Positions 10,760-19,262 of a stretch of 36,783 bases of DNA are shown here, piece after piece. Origin of the DNA: Mucilaginibacter sp. Lineage in GTDB: Bacteria; Bacteroidota; Bacteroidia; Sphingobacteriales; Sphingobacteriaceae. Numbering within the stretch: position 1 is the first letter of the stretch; the number at the start of each line of letters is the position of its first letter. A model generated the notes under the pieces. It did not search any database and was not told where the DNA came from. It was given only the letters and a program-made list of their open reading frames with translations. The DNA lies in assembly GCA_028288085.1 (NCBI GenBank), contig JAQBOK010000097.1:1-36783 (forward strand). Direction: 5' to 3'. The position numbers were made by a program, and so were the translations under genes.

Positions 10760-11809
10760 TTACTTTGCTATTCCCTTTTTTGGAAATACAAGCGAAGCAA
10801 TAATACTTACCGCTAATATGCCAAGGATGATAAGCAGCGAATTGCCTGTAGTTAAACCAATCTGGTCTACATAATTTGCAGCAAGCATTTTGAGGCCTAT
10901 AAATGATAGAAGTACTGCGAGGCCTATTTTAAGATAGTGGAATTTCTCAATAATATTAACCAATAGAAAGAACATAGACCTAAGGCCCAGTATAGCGAAT
11001 ATGTTTGAAAAAAATACAATATAAGGGTCTTTAGTTACCGAAAATATCGCGGGTATCGAGTCGACTGCGAAAACAAGATCGGTAACTTCAATAATCATCA
11101 ATACCAAAAAAAGCGGTGTGATCAGTCGCTTGCCATCTATCTTTATAAAAAACTTATCCCCTTCAAATTTGGGGTGTACCGCAAAATATTTAGAAGTAAG
11201 TTTTACTATTTTATGGTTTTCGGTATCTATCTCATCTTCATCATTACGATTAATAAACATCATTACGCCAGTGTACACTAAAAATGCGCCAAACAGGTAT
11301 AATATCCAATGGAACTGGCTGATCAAAGTTGCCCCTAAAAAGATAAAAAGGAAACGCATCACAATAGCCCCTATAATTCCCCATAACAATACTTTATGAT
11401 AATATTTAGGGTTAACCGCAAAGGCCGTAAATATGAGCACCATTACAAATATATTGTCAACCGATAAGGCATACTCTACTACGTAACCGGTAATAAATTC
11501 GAGGGCCAGGTTTTTACGGTAAAGGCTTAAGCCACCGGCAAGGTCTCCGGGAATTAATTTAAGATGATGAAAGTTTTTAATATTGATTTCCTGCAATGCG
11601 GCAAAACTATCCACATGGTGCAGTAAATGGCCATATTGAAAAATAAGTGCATAAAAGATCAGGGCCAGCGATACCCAAACCGCGCTCATGATACCGGCCT
11701 GTTTCATACTCACTGGCTTGTCGGTTTTACCAAACAAACCCAGGTCAATAGCCATCATAATGAGGATAAAGACAATAAAACCACTTATAAAGATGAGTTC
11801 GCTGGGCAT
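10760..11809 (-). CDS. TerC family integral membrane protein
   Basis: Multi-TM protein with LALEFITGYVVEYALSVDNIFVMVLIF and IIEVTDLVFAVDSIPAIFSVT motifs. Confidence 0.95.
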   Translation of the reverse strand: MPSELIFISGFIVFILIMMAIDLGLFGKTDKPVSMKQAGIMSAVWVSLALIFYALIFQYGHLLHHVDSFAALQEINIKNFHHLKLIPGDLAGGLSLYRKNLALEFITGYVVEYALSVDNIFVMVLIFTAFAVNPKYYHKVLLWGIIGAIVMRFLFIFLGATLISQFHWILYLFGAFLVYTGVMMFINRNDEDEIDTENHKIVKLTSKYFAVHPKFEGDKFFIKIDGKRLITPLFLVLMIIEVTDLVFAVDSIPAIFSVTKDPYIVFFSNIFAILGLRSMFFLLVNIIEKFHYLKIGLAVLLSFIGLKMLAANYVDQIGLTTGNSLLIILGILAVSIIASLVFPKKGIAK

Positions 11810-12780
11810 TATTTATTTCTTTCGGTGGTAAACCGCACTAATTGTTCCAAACTTTGGCGCGAGTCGCTTGGCGGAAATGTATTTAATATTTCAAATGCTG
11901 CTTCCTGGTATATTGTCATTTGGGTTTCGGCGTATTGCAGGCCACCGGTTTCATTTACAAAACGAATGATCTGTTCAATTTTCGCGGGATCGTCATTGTG
12001 ATTTTTAACCAGGTTAATGATCCTTTTTCTTTCAGATGAGGGGCTGTTGTTTAGCGAGTAGATCAGCGGCAGGGTAACCTTTTTTTCCTTAATGTCGATT
12101 CCCAATGGTTTACCTACATCATCTGTTCCAAAATCGAACATATCATCCTTTATCTGGAACGCTATACCTATCTTTTCACCAAAAAGGCGCATCTTTTCAA
12201 CAGTTTCATCATCTGCCCCGGCAGACGCGGCACCGCACGCACAGCAGGAAGCAATTAATGACGCTGTTTTTTGCCTGATCACCTCATAATAAACAGGCTC
12301 GTCTACATCCATGCGCCTCACTTTTTCCATTTGTAACAGTTCGCCTTCGCTCATTTGCTTTACTGCTTCTGATACTATTTTGAGCAGATTAAAATCGCCA
12401 TTATTAATGGAGAGCAACAAGCCTTTCGAAAGCAGGTAATCACCCACTAATACAGCTATCTTATTTTTCCATAAAGCATTGATGGAGAAAAACCCACGGC
12501 GCTGGTAGGAATTATCCACCACATCATCATGTACAAGCGTAGCCGTATGCAGCAATTCAACCAATGCTGCACCGCGGTGAGTGGAATCATTGATACCGCC
12601 GCAAATACTCGCCGAAAAAAATACAAACATAGGCCTGATCTGCTTTCCCTTACGCTTAACTATGTAATGGGTGATACGATCCAGCAGAGGTACTGAGCTT
12701 TGCATCGAGGTTTTAAACCTTTCTTCAAAAGCATCAATATCGGCAGCAATAGGTTTTTTGATCTCGTTGATGCTCAGCAT
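11809..12780 (-). CDS. Polyprenyl (octaprenyl-type) diphosphate synthase
   Basis: First Asp-rich motif LVHDDVVD and second motif IKDDMFDF. Start probably at 12780 (MLSINEIKKP) rather than 12825. Stop overlaps the TerC start by 1 nt (TAATG). Confidence 0.93.
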   Translation of the reverse strand: MLSINEIKKPIAADIDAFEERFKTSMQSSVPLLDRITHYIVKRKGKQIRPMFVFFSASICGGINDSTHRGAALVELLHTATLVHDDVVDNSYQRRGFFSINALWKNKIAVLVGDYLLSKGLLLSINNGDFNLLKIVSEAVKQMSEGELLQMEKVRRMDVDEPVYYEVIRQKTASLIASCCACGAASAGADDETVEKMRLFGEKIGIAFQIKDDMFDFGTDDVGKPLGIDIKEKKVTLPLIYSLNNSPSSERKRIINLVKNHNDDPAKIEQIIRFVNETGGLQYAETQMTIYQEAAFEILNTFPPSDSRQSLEQLVRFTTERNK

Positions 12781-13011
12781 TGAAACTAAACAAGCTTTTT
12801 TATATCTGTTTTGCCTGTTTGGCAATACGAGGCAAACATAAGGTAAAATTACTTATCTGCATTAATTTAAGGTTGATTAAGTTGGATGCAGTGCAGTGTG
12901 GCCCTTTTTAATCCATTCAATCCGTCTCTTTAACATAAATTAACAATCGCCTGTTAAACCAATCTCATTATTTAGGCTCTATCACTACAAATAACATAAA
13001 CAAGAAATATC

Positions 13012-13335
13012 ATGAACATTAAAATATTTGGAGGTTTGTTAGTTGCTACTTTAGCTATCACCTCAATTGCACAGGCACAAACACATACCCGCGTTATTAA
13101 TCACAGGGAACACAGATAAGAACGCCGCATAAACGAAGGTGTTCGCGGCGGCGAACTAACCAGGAATGAGGCCCATCATTTGCGGACAGATGAAAGAAAT
13201 ATAAGCCGCGATAAGCACATAGCTAAAGCAGATGGGCGGTTGACACGCAATGAGCGCACTCATTTACGCCGCGATGAAAATCGCACCAGCCGTGCCATTT
13301 ACCGCGATAAGCACAATGACCGTGTAAGAGGATAA
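13012..13335 (+). pseudogene. Short secreted charged-repeat protein interrupted by an in-frame TAA at codon 36
   Basis: ATG at 13012: MNIKIFGGLLVATLAITSIAQAQTHTRVINHREHR* (TAA 13117-13119); same frame continues ERRINEGVRGGELTRNEAHHLRTDERNISRDKHIAKADGRLTRNERTHLRRDENRTSRAIYRDKHNDRVRG* to TAA 13333-13335. Downstream half has two related ~28-aa repeats (LTRNE..HLR.DE...SR). Confidence 0.8.
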
Positions 13336-13363
13336 TTTTTTGATTGATTGTAGTTTTCATGAG

Positions 13364-13395
13364 GCGTTCCGGTGATTGACCGGGGCGCTTTTTTT
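13364..13395 (+). terminator. Intrinsic terminator downstream of the interrupted gene
   Basis: GCGTTCCGGT - loop - ACCGGGGCGC followed by TTTTTTT. Confidence 0.75.
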
Positions 13396-13441
13396 ATTGC
13401 TGTATAGCGCAGAATATTTTTACATTTGCAATCCCAAATCC

Positions 13442-13529
13442 GGAGAGGTGTCTGAGTGGTCGAAAGAGCACGCCTGGAAAGTGTGTATACTTCAAAAGGG
13501 TATCGAGGGTTCGAATCCCTCCCTCTCCG
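13442..13529 (+). tRNA. tRNA-Ser (anticodon GGA)
   Basis: Acceptor GGAGAGG/CCTCTCC; anticodon stem CACGC/GTGTG with loop CTGGAAA (anticodon GGA); long class II variable arm; T-loop GAGGGTTCGAATCCCTC. Confidence 0.96.
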
Positions 13530-13533
13530 CAAG

Positions 13534-13566
13534 AAAGCACAGTAGTACCCAATATTACTGTGCTTT
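13534..13566 (+). terminator. Intrinsic terminator after tRNA-Ser
   Basis: AAAGCACAGTA - loop - TACTGTGCTTTTTT. Confidence 0.8.
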
Positions 13567-13908
13567 TTTATTAGATTTTTTTAATACCACGATCAAGAGC
13601 TTAAAACGTCATTTTATCGCTGTCGCTACGGAAACTAATCGTTAGCAAATCGACTAAGAGGCTATATACAAAAGAAGTATCATTAATCCCGCTCTTATTG
13701 GCAAATCCGACTGGATACTGCCCACAAATTTATTAGTTCTTTCACGTTTGACTTAATGATCTGATAATCATAATCATCAATGCAAGTCCAACTGAATTTG
13801 AGGGGTATAAAAAAGGGTTTAGTGTCGCAGAGTTCGATCTTTTGTTCGGCCATTAACCAGAAGCGCCAAACAGTAATCAAAACAATAGAGATAATCTTTT
13901 ATAGCTAT

Positions 13909-14346
13909 TTATGCACTTTGAAGTTGGCGGAGAAGACCTGCGTTATCTGTTTGCACCCATTCCTCGACGATCCTGCCCATGTCGTCAAATTGAAAAATGT
14001 TTAATAGGTCAAAGGTTATATGTTGTCCGTTCGGAGGTAGAGTACCTCCAGGTGATTTTGTGAAATCTCTGACAAATTCACCTTCAATCCATGTCTGGCA
14101 AGCAACGTTATTTCCTTCAGCGATAATTATGCCTCGTTTAATTGAGCGATTATCAAAAGCTGCGCGTATAGATTTAAAATAGTCTGTTAGGCCAGCATAG
14201 TCCGCATCCCAACCAGGGCCATGGAAGCTATAGTTACTTATATCGAAGTAGGAGTCTACTTCAACCTGATCTTCGCCTGAAACCTCTAGTTCCCCAGCCC
14301 TTATTAGCCTCGCTATAAGCTGTTCGCGTGTTATGCTTAGTGGCAT
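13909..14346 (-). CDS. NTF2-like / SnoaL-like polyketide-cyclase-fold protein
   Basis: 145 aa; YFDISNYSFHGPGWDADYAGLTDYFKSIRAAF...GTLPPNGQHITFDLLNIFQFDDMGRIVEEWVQTD is typical of SnoaL-like ester cyclase proteins. Confidence 0.85.
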   Translation of the reverse strand: MPLSITREQLIARLIRAGELEVSGEDQVEVDSYFDISNYSFHGPGWDADYAGLTDYFKSIRAAFDNRSIKRGIIIAEGNNVACQTWIEGEFVRDFTKSPGGTLPPNGQHITFDLLNIFQFDDMGRIVEEWVQTDNAGLLRQLQSA

Positions 14347-14493
14347 GCCGTGTTATTCAAAATTTTTATTTTTCGATTAATTTATGGATAATACAACTGT
14401 CGCTTTAGGAAATTGTTTTATTAATTTGAAGTTTGCCTGTTTGGTGTTCCGTTGTCCAGGGTCGGCGCCTGAGTTCCGGTCAAATTACTACTT

Positions 14494-14566
14494 TGTTGTT
14501 GACAATCTCCTTTATAACCTCCAAAATACCTTCCAAGTGTTCTAATAGATTCCCATTCACCTCGCA
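14494..14566 (-). repeat. Degenerate direct repeat, copy A
   Basis: TTGTTGACAATCTCCTTTATAACCTCCAAAATACCTTCCAAGTGTTCTAATAGATTCCCATTCACCTCGCAA closely resembles copy B at 16482-16553 (roughly 85% identity by eye, 1-nt indel). Confidence 0.75.
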
Positions 14567-14615
14567 AGCGTTCGTAAGTACCACGGTACTTGTGAACGCT
14601 TTTATTTTTTTTATT
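14566..14615 (+). terminator. 36-bp palindrome followed by a T-tract (orphan intrinsic terminator-like element)
   Basis: AAGCGTTCGTAAGTACC-AC-GGTACTTGTGAACGCTT then TTTATTTTTTTTATT. The two non-Watson-Crick positions become G-U pairs in + strand RNA. Confidence 0.6.
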
Positions 14616-14787
14616 GGTAACGGACCAGCCCTTTGCCGATAAAGATGATGGAGAGACAGACCTGGCCGGCCTGAAGTGAGTACTCTCCCCTCCGGTAAAC
14701 TTTCTGCTTGAATAGTTTCCGCACGACGCCTTCATCCTTTGCCGAAAGCGGCACGTAGTTTCTGATGGTTTGTAAGAGCAGTTCCAT
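14611..14787 (-). pseudogene. Truncated Crp/Fnr-family (cyclic nucleotide-binding domain) regulator, N-terminal 58 aa only
   Basis: Reverse ORF MELLLQTIRNYVPLSAKDEGVVRKLFKQKVYRRGEYSLQAGQVCLSIIFIGKGLVRYQ*, matching the start of Bacteroidetes Crp/Fnr regulators; no cNMP domain remainder or HTH follows. Confidence 0.75.
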
Positions 14788-14872
14788 GCAGCCAAAATAC
14801 GTAATGATTATTAACGGGCAACATCATTGCAGCCCACCTCTTTTTACATTATCTTAGACATTTGATCACGAT

Positions 14873-15688
14873 ATGCATTACCGGGAATTTCTTCCGAACA
14901 TCTTGTTGCAACCATATGTGCAATGCTTTTTCATCTGCGAAACCGACACGGCTGTGATCGCTGAAGACAGCGTTTTTGCCACGGGATTCGTCGAAATCAT
15001 GTTCAACCTTGGAGCGAATGGCCCGGAGCAGATCGTGAACGGCGGTTTGGTCCACGAGCCATCCGTACAATTGTGGGGACAAACCATCCGGCCTTTTACT
15101 TTTACCTCTTTCCGCAAACATGCGATGCTGGGCATCCGCTTTTTCCCGCATACTGCCGCTTGCTTTTTCAACGAGCCAATCGCTCTTTTCAATGATCAGG
15201 TCATCGATTTTCATGATGTGGCCGGCAAAGCAGCCGATTTGCTGTATGCGCAATTGATGGAAGCGGGCTGCCTGGAGCAAAGAATAGCATTGATAGAACG
15301 ATTTTTACTGGCGCGGCTTTCGCTTTTTGAACACAAATTCGGGAAGCTAAAAATGGTCAGCAATATTTTGCAGGACTTGGGCCGGGACGATTTTTTTGAA
15401 AATATCCATTCGGTCGCCGCACGTTACGGTATTTCGTCCCGCTACCTGCAAAAGCTATTTGTCAGCTATTCGGGGCTCAGTCCCGGTTTGTTCAGCAAGA
15501 TCGCCCGTTTCCAGCAAAGCGTGCAACTGCTTACCCAAAAGGATCTGTCGCTAACCATCATTGCTTACCGGTGCGGCTATTACGACCAGTCACATTTTAT
15601 CAAAGATTTCAGGTCCTTCACTGGTACTGCGCCTTCCCATTTTCAGCCGGAGCTTTCCACCGACCTTTTCGTGCATATGAACAATTGA
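14873..15688 (+). CDS. AraC family transcriptional regulator (N-terminal DUF6597-like domain plus HTH)
   Basis: HTH signature SVAARYGISSRYLQKLFVSYSGLSPGLFSKIARFQQSVQLL...LSLTIIAYRCGYYDQSHFIKDFRSFTGTAPSHF. Confidence 0.93.
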   Translation: MHYREFLPNILLQPYVQCFFICETDTAVIAEDSVFATGFVEIMFNLGANGPEQIVNGGLVHEPSVQLWGQTIRPFTFTSFRKHAMLGIRFFPHTAACFFNEPIALFNDQVIDFHDVAGKAADLLYAQLMEAGCLEQRIALIERFLLARLSLFEHKFGKLKMVSNILQDLGRDDFFENIHSVAARYGISSRYLQKLFVSYSGLSPGLFSKIARFQQSVQLLTQKDLSLTIIAYRCGYYDQSHFIKDFRSFTGTAPSHFQPELSTDLFVHMNN

Positions 15689-15766
15689 GTTGTTCCGATT
15701 TTTACAATTTGTTCCTTTTTAGCAGTGGTAATTTTGTCACTGAACAATTTAAAGATCAAAAATCTC

Positions 15767-16228
15767 ATGAAAAAAAAAAGTATGCTATGGACAATCACGT
15801 GCCTATCCTTTCTATTTATCGGCTATGAATCCAATGGACAGAGCCTCTCTGCCATCAAAAAAGAGATCAGAAAAGATAACGCCCTTTATTTTGACCTTTT
15901 TAAAAAGAGTGATCCTGCCATCGTTAACCTGTATACCGACGATGCCTGTTTGTTGCCGCCAAACGCCGGGGCTATCTGCGGCAAAGCTGCACTTGCGAAA
16001 GACTTTAAGGATACCTATGCAGCGGGACAAGTCAAAGGTGTCAAGTTTTCAACACTGGCGGTTTACGGCGACGGCGCATTGTATGTGACAGAAGAGGGCT
16101 CTTGGCAGGTATTCGGCACCAATGACCAGGTGATTGACAAGGGGAAATATTTAAAACTATGGAAAAAGACAAAACAGGGCTGGAAAATATTCCGGGATGT
16201 GTTTAACAGCGATCATAAACGTTCCTGA
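15767..16228 (+). CDS. Secreted NTF2-like (DUF4440/SnoaL-type) protein
   Basis: Signal peptide MKKKSMLWTITCLSFLFIGYESNGQ; LYTDDACLLPPNAGAICGKAAL...GKYLKLWKKTKQGWKIFRDVFNSD. Start at 15767 preferred over 15725. Confidence 0.85.
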   Translation: MKKKSMLWTITCLSFLFIGYESNGQSLSAIKKEIRKDNALYFDLFKKSDPAIVNLYTDDACLLPPNAGAICGKAALAKDFKDTYAAGQVKGVKFSTLAVYGDGALYVTEEGSWQVFGTNDQVIDKGKYLKLWKKTKQGWKIFRDVFNSDHKRS

Positions 16229-16477
16229 AAATAGTTATTGGCCCGTAGTTCTTCGCCGGACAGATTATCTCTTTGCAAATCAGTTTTTTGAGCAAATACA
16301 GTACGTTGAGTATAGTAATTATTAAAGGCAATAAGAAAGGGGGGTATTTAAAGTGGAGGTGAAGAAAATCAAGTACAGATCAGCTGTTTCAGGTTATTAT
16401 GTAACTAAAAATATGCTGAAAGTTACCCTAAGGCTACAGTTAAGGAAACCGACAAAGATTCCAAATAATAATAATTA

Positions 16478-16603
16478 TTATTTATTGTTAATAATCTCCT
16501 TTATAACTTCCAAAATCCCTCTAAGTGTTGTAATAGATTCCCGTTCACCCTGCAAAACGAAACAAAGCCTGGCAATAGTCGGGTTTTGTTGTTTATAGTA
16601 CAT
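16478..16603 (-). repeat. Degenerate direct repeat, copy B, inside a 41-aa remnant ORF
   Basis: Reverse ORF MYYKQQNPTIARLCFVLQGERESITTLRGILEVIKEIINNK*; the conserved part resembles copy A, which reads EWESIRTL/EGILEVIKEIVNNK if one frameshift is allowed. Confidence 0.6.
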
Positions 16604-16712
16604 AAAGTAAAGTCTATTTTGGGTGTTTTAAATCTCATAATCCTCAAGAAACATATTAGTCAGTATAGTATAAATGGTTATTCCCTACGGTGGAGTGATA
16701 ATTGAATTGGGC

Positions 16713-17732
16713 TTAGATTTTTTTAGTGGACCCTCTTAATATTAATTCTGGCTGTATAATCAATTTACTAAGATCTTTTAAGCGGACTTTATTTTCGAGT
16801 TTATCCAAAAGTGTTTTAAATAACTGTTTCGCCATTTCGTCTAATGGCTGCGCAATAGCGGTGATTGATGGATTATAAATATTAAAAACATCATGGTCAT
16901 CAAAAGCTATAATAGAAATGTCGTTAGGTATATTAAGCCCTAATTCATTTATTGCTTTTATCCCACTTAGTGAGAGGTAGTTGGTAGCGAATATGATAGC
17001 GTCTATTCCCGGGTTATCCTTAATGAATTGAACACATTGTTTAACAGTTGTTTCTGTATCATTTTCAAATGCTACCTTCAAAATTAATGGTTTAAGCTGA
17101 TGCTTCTTTAAAGCAGCTAAATAACCTGAATGTCTTTCAATCATTTGGGTCTGATCGGATGCTAATGTAACGAGTGCAATTTTTTTTGCGCGTGTTTCTA
17201 CTAAATATTCTACGCCATCATAGGTGCCTTTAAAATTATCGAGACCTACGTAATCAGTAGAAATATCTGGTAAATACCGGTCAAATAGCACTACCGGTAA
17301 ATTGTCATTTATCAATGCCTTAATTTCAGATTCAATACCAACCGGGGGCGTAATAATATAGCCGTCTACATAGCGTGCCCGTAACAAACTAATTAATTGC
17401 CTCGTTTTCTCGGGATCGTTTTCTGTACTGCAATAAATTATCTTATATCCATTTTTATAGGCAAGGGCCTCTAAATGAAAAGCAATGTGTGAAAAGAAAT
17501 AATCAGATATCTTTTCAACCATCAGACATATCATCTTTGTTTTACCGGTGCTCAGGCTTTTTGCGAGCTGGTTTGGCTGAAATCCCTTTTCTTTAACAAA
17601 CTTCAAAACCCTCTCAGTTAGTTCGTCACTTATTCTTTTCTCTTTCGCCTTCCCGTTCAAAATAAACGAAACAGTAGATTTTGCAACATGCAATTCGTTT
17701 GCGATATCATTAATAGATAGTTTTTTACTCAT
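16713..17732 (-). CDS. LacI family transcriptional regulator
   Basis: HTH MSKKLSINDIANELHVAKSTVSFILNGKAKEKRISDELTERVLKFVKEKGFQPNQLAKSLSTGKT followed by a periplasmic-binding-protein-like sensor domain. Confidence 0.96.
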   Translation of the reverse strand: MSKKLSINDIANELHVAKSTVSFILNGKAKEKRISDELTERVLKFVKEKGFQPNQLAKSLSTGKTKMICLMVEKISDYFFSHIAFHLEALAYKNGYKIIYCSTENDPEKTRQLISLLRARYVDGYIITPPVGIESEIKALINDNLPVVLFDRYLPDISTDYVGLDNFKGTYDGVEYLVETRAKKIALVTLASDQTQMIERHSGYLAALKKHQLKPLILKVAFENDTETTVKQCVQFIKDNPGIDAIIFATNYLSLSGIKAINELGLNIPNDISIIAFDDHDVFNIYNPSITAIAQPLDEMAKQLFKTLLDKLENKVRLKDLSKLIIQPELILRGSTKKI

Positions 17733-17936
17733 TAAATGCTTTTCAATATTATATAACCAGGTAAGTATAGCTTCTTTTAAAAATAAAGTTAAACGTATTT
17801 TAATAATTACATAATCTGTTTATCGGCTGTTAACAATTAGCTGTCGCTTTGTATGGTTGAATTAGGGTGAAATATCCTGAAAAAACGACCATCACCTTCT
17901 TTCAAATTGATCGTCTTTTCAAAAATAGTGTTTTCT

Positions 17937-17969
17937 ATTTGCAAAACCGGTTTTATTAATTATTATTGC
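17937..17969 (+). promoter_or_regulatory. Promoter with embedded LacI-type operator upstream of ROK-MFS
   Basis: ATTTGCAAAACCGGTTTTATTAATTATTATTGC: TTG (17939-17941), 19 nt, TATTATTG (17961-17968), close to the Bacteroidetes TTG/TAnnTTTG consensus. Perfect palindrome AAAACCGGTTTT at 17943-17954 lies in the spacer. Confidence 0.75.
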
Positions 17970-18336
17970 AACTCGATAAGACAATAAATCTTCCGGGCCT
18001 TGTTCAGGCGCTGTGAAAATTTAGTTCCCGTAAACCAATTATTCAGCTTAAACAATAAATGAGAACTGTTTTTTTCAAATTAACCGCCAAACGGTGTATG
18101 TCCTCCGGCTATTATAACCATAATCATTTATCACTTTGAACAAATGAATTGGGTGCTGCACAGCATGCCCGATCACTATCCGCGGACACTCAGTTTTCTT
18201 TTAAAAAAGCCTGGTAACTGAATGCTGATGTTTAGCGCTTGCGTCTATTATGAAAGATTAAGGCAGGCTGATGTGTTTATAAAAGATGAAGGAGCGGGGA
18301 ATTTAATAAATCAATTAGAAGGCAAATAAAAAAACA

Positions 18337-19251
18337 ATGCAAATTAATAGCTTATCAACTCCATACATTTTAACTGCTGATATAGGCGGTTCGCATATTA
18401 CTGTAGGTATTTGCGATCTGAGAACCTATACCATATCTGAACAAAGCACCATCAGGATTGAAGTGGATAGCAAAGGTTCGGCAACGAGTATATTAATTTC
18501 ATGGACAAGCGCATTTGAAAAGATATTAAAGGAGACCGTTGCACTGCCGATTCCTGGTTTGGGAATTGCAATGCCTGGCCCATTTGACTACGAAAACGGC
18601 ATATCTTATATTAGAGGGCTTAATAAATATGAAGCATTATATGGCATGAATATTAAGCAATACTTTGCCGATCTGCTAAAGATTGACCCTCAATTAGTCA
18701 GGTTCAGAAACGATGCCGAATCGACAATAGCAGGTGAAGTATTGACAGGCGCGGGTAAAGGTCATCAGCGATTAATGGGTATTACACTGGGTACAGGCTT
18801 CGGATCTGCTTATAGCGAAAACAAAATCACCCGGGACATAAACCTGGGTAGCGAACCGTACAAGAAAAGCATAGCGGATGATTATTTTTCCACGCGCTGG
18901 TTTTTAAAGCGTTATCATGAATTAACTGGCATATCGTTAACTGGCGGTGTGAGGGAACTTTCTGAGTTGGCTACAAAAAGCACCGTCGCGCGGGATATAT
19001 TTAAAGAATTCGCAATTAATATGATTGATTTTCTTTCGGGACCAGTTAAGCAATATGGCCCTGAAGTTTTAATTATTTGCGGCAATATTGCTAAAGCATC
19101 CCAATTTTTTCTGCCATACCTCACCAACGAGTTAAATTCAATAACCATTAAGTTGGCTCAACTTGATGAAAACGCGCCGCTAATAGGAGCTGCAGCCATG
19201 TTTGATGACATGATGAGACTGGCGCCTTTTAATTCTGTAAACCAATTATAG
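18337..19251 (+). CDS. ROK family sugar kinase-like protein
   Basis: N-terminal ADIGGSHITVGICDL phosphate-binding motif; GIAMPGPFDYENGI; RNDAESTIAGEVLTGAGKGHQRLMGITLGTGFGSA. Confidence 0.9.
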   Translation: MQINSLSTPYILTADIGGSHITVGICDLRTYTISEQSTIRIEVDSKGSATSILISWTSAFEKILKETVALPIPGLGIAMPGPFDYENGISYIRGLNKYEALYGMNIKQYFADLLKIDPQLVRFRNDAESTIAGEVLTGAGKGHQRLMGITLGTGFGSAYSENKITRDINLGSEPYKKSIADDYFSTRWFLKRYHELTGISLTGGVRELSELATKSTVARDIFKEFAINMIDFLSGPVKQYGPEVLIICGNIAKASQFFLPYLTNELNSITIKLAQLDENAPLIGAAAMFDDMMRLAPFNSVNQL

Positions 19252-19262
19252 CTTAACATATC

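Noticed and set aside
13299-13645. ORFs of 77 aa (-) and 89 aa (+) overlapping tRNA-Ser (GRDSNPRYPFEVYTLSRRALSTTQTP...)
   Set aside because: Translations through the tRNA gene and its flanks; the GRDSNPRYPFEVYTLSRRALSTTQTP string is a familiar spurious product of antisense tRNA-Ser.
13695-13880. 61-aa minus-strand ORF (MITVWRFWLMAEQKIELCDTKPFFIPLKFSW...)
   Set aside because: Could be a gene relic, but I recognise no family and see no supporting start context.
14421-14795. 124-aa minus-strand ORF
   Set aside because: Mixed-frame artefact spanning the degenerate repeat, the palindrome and the truncated Crp/Fnr gene in a wrong frame; real signal is in the 14611-14787 frame.
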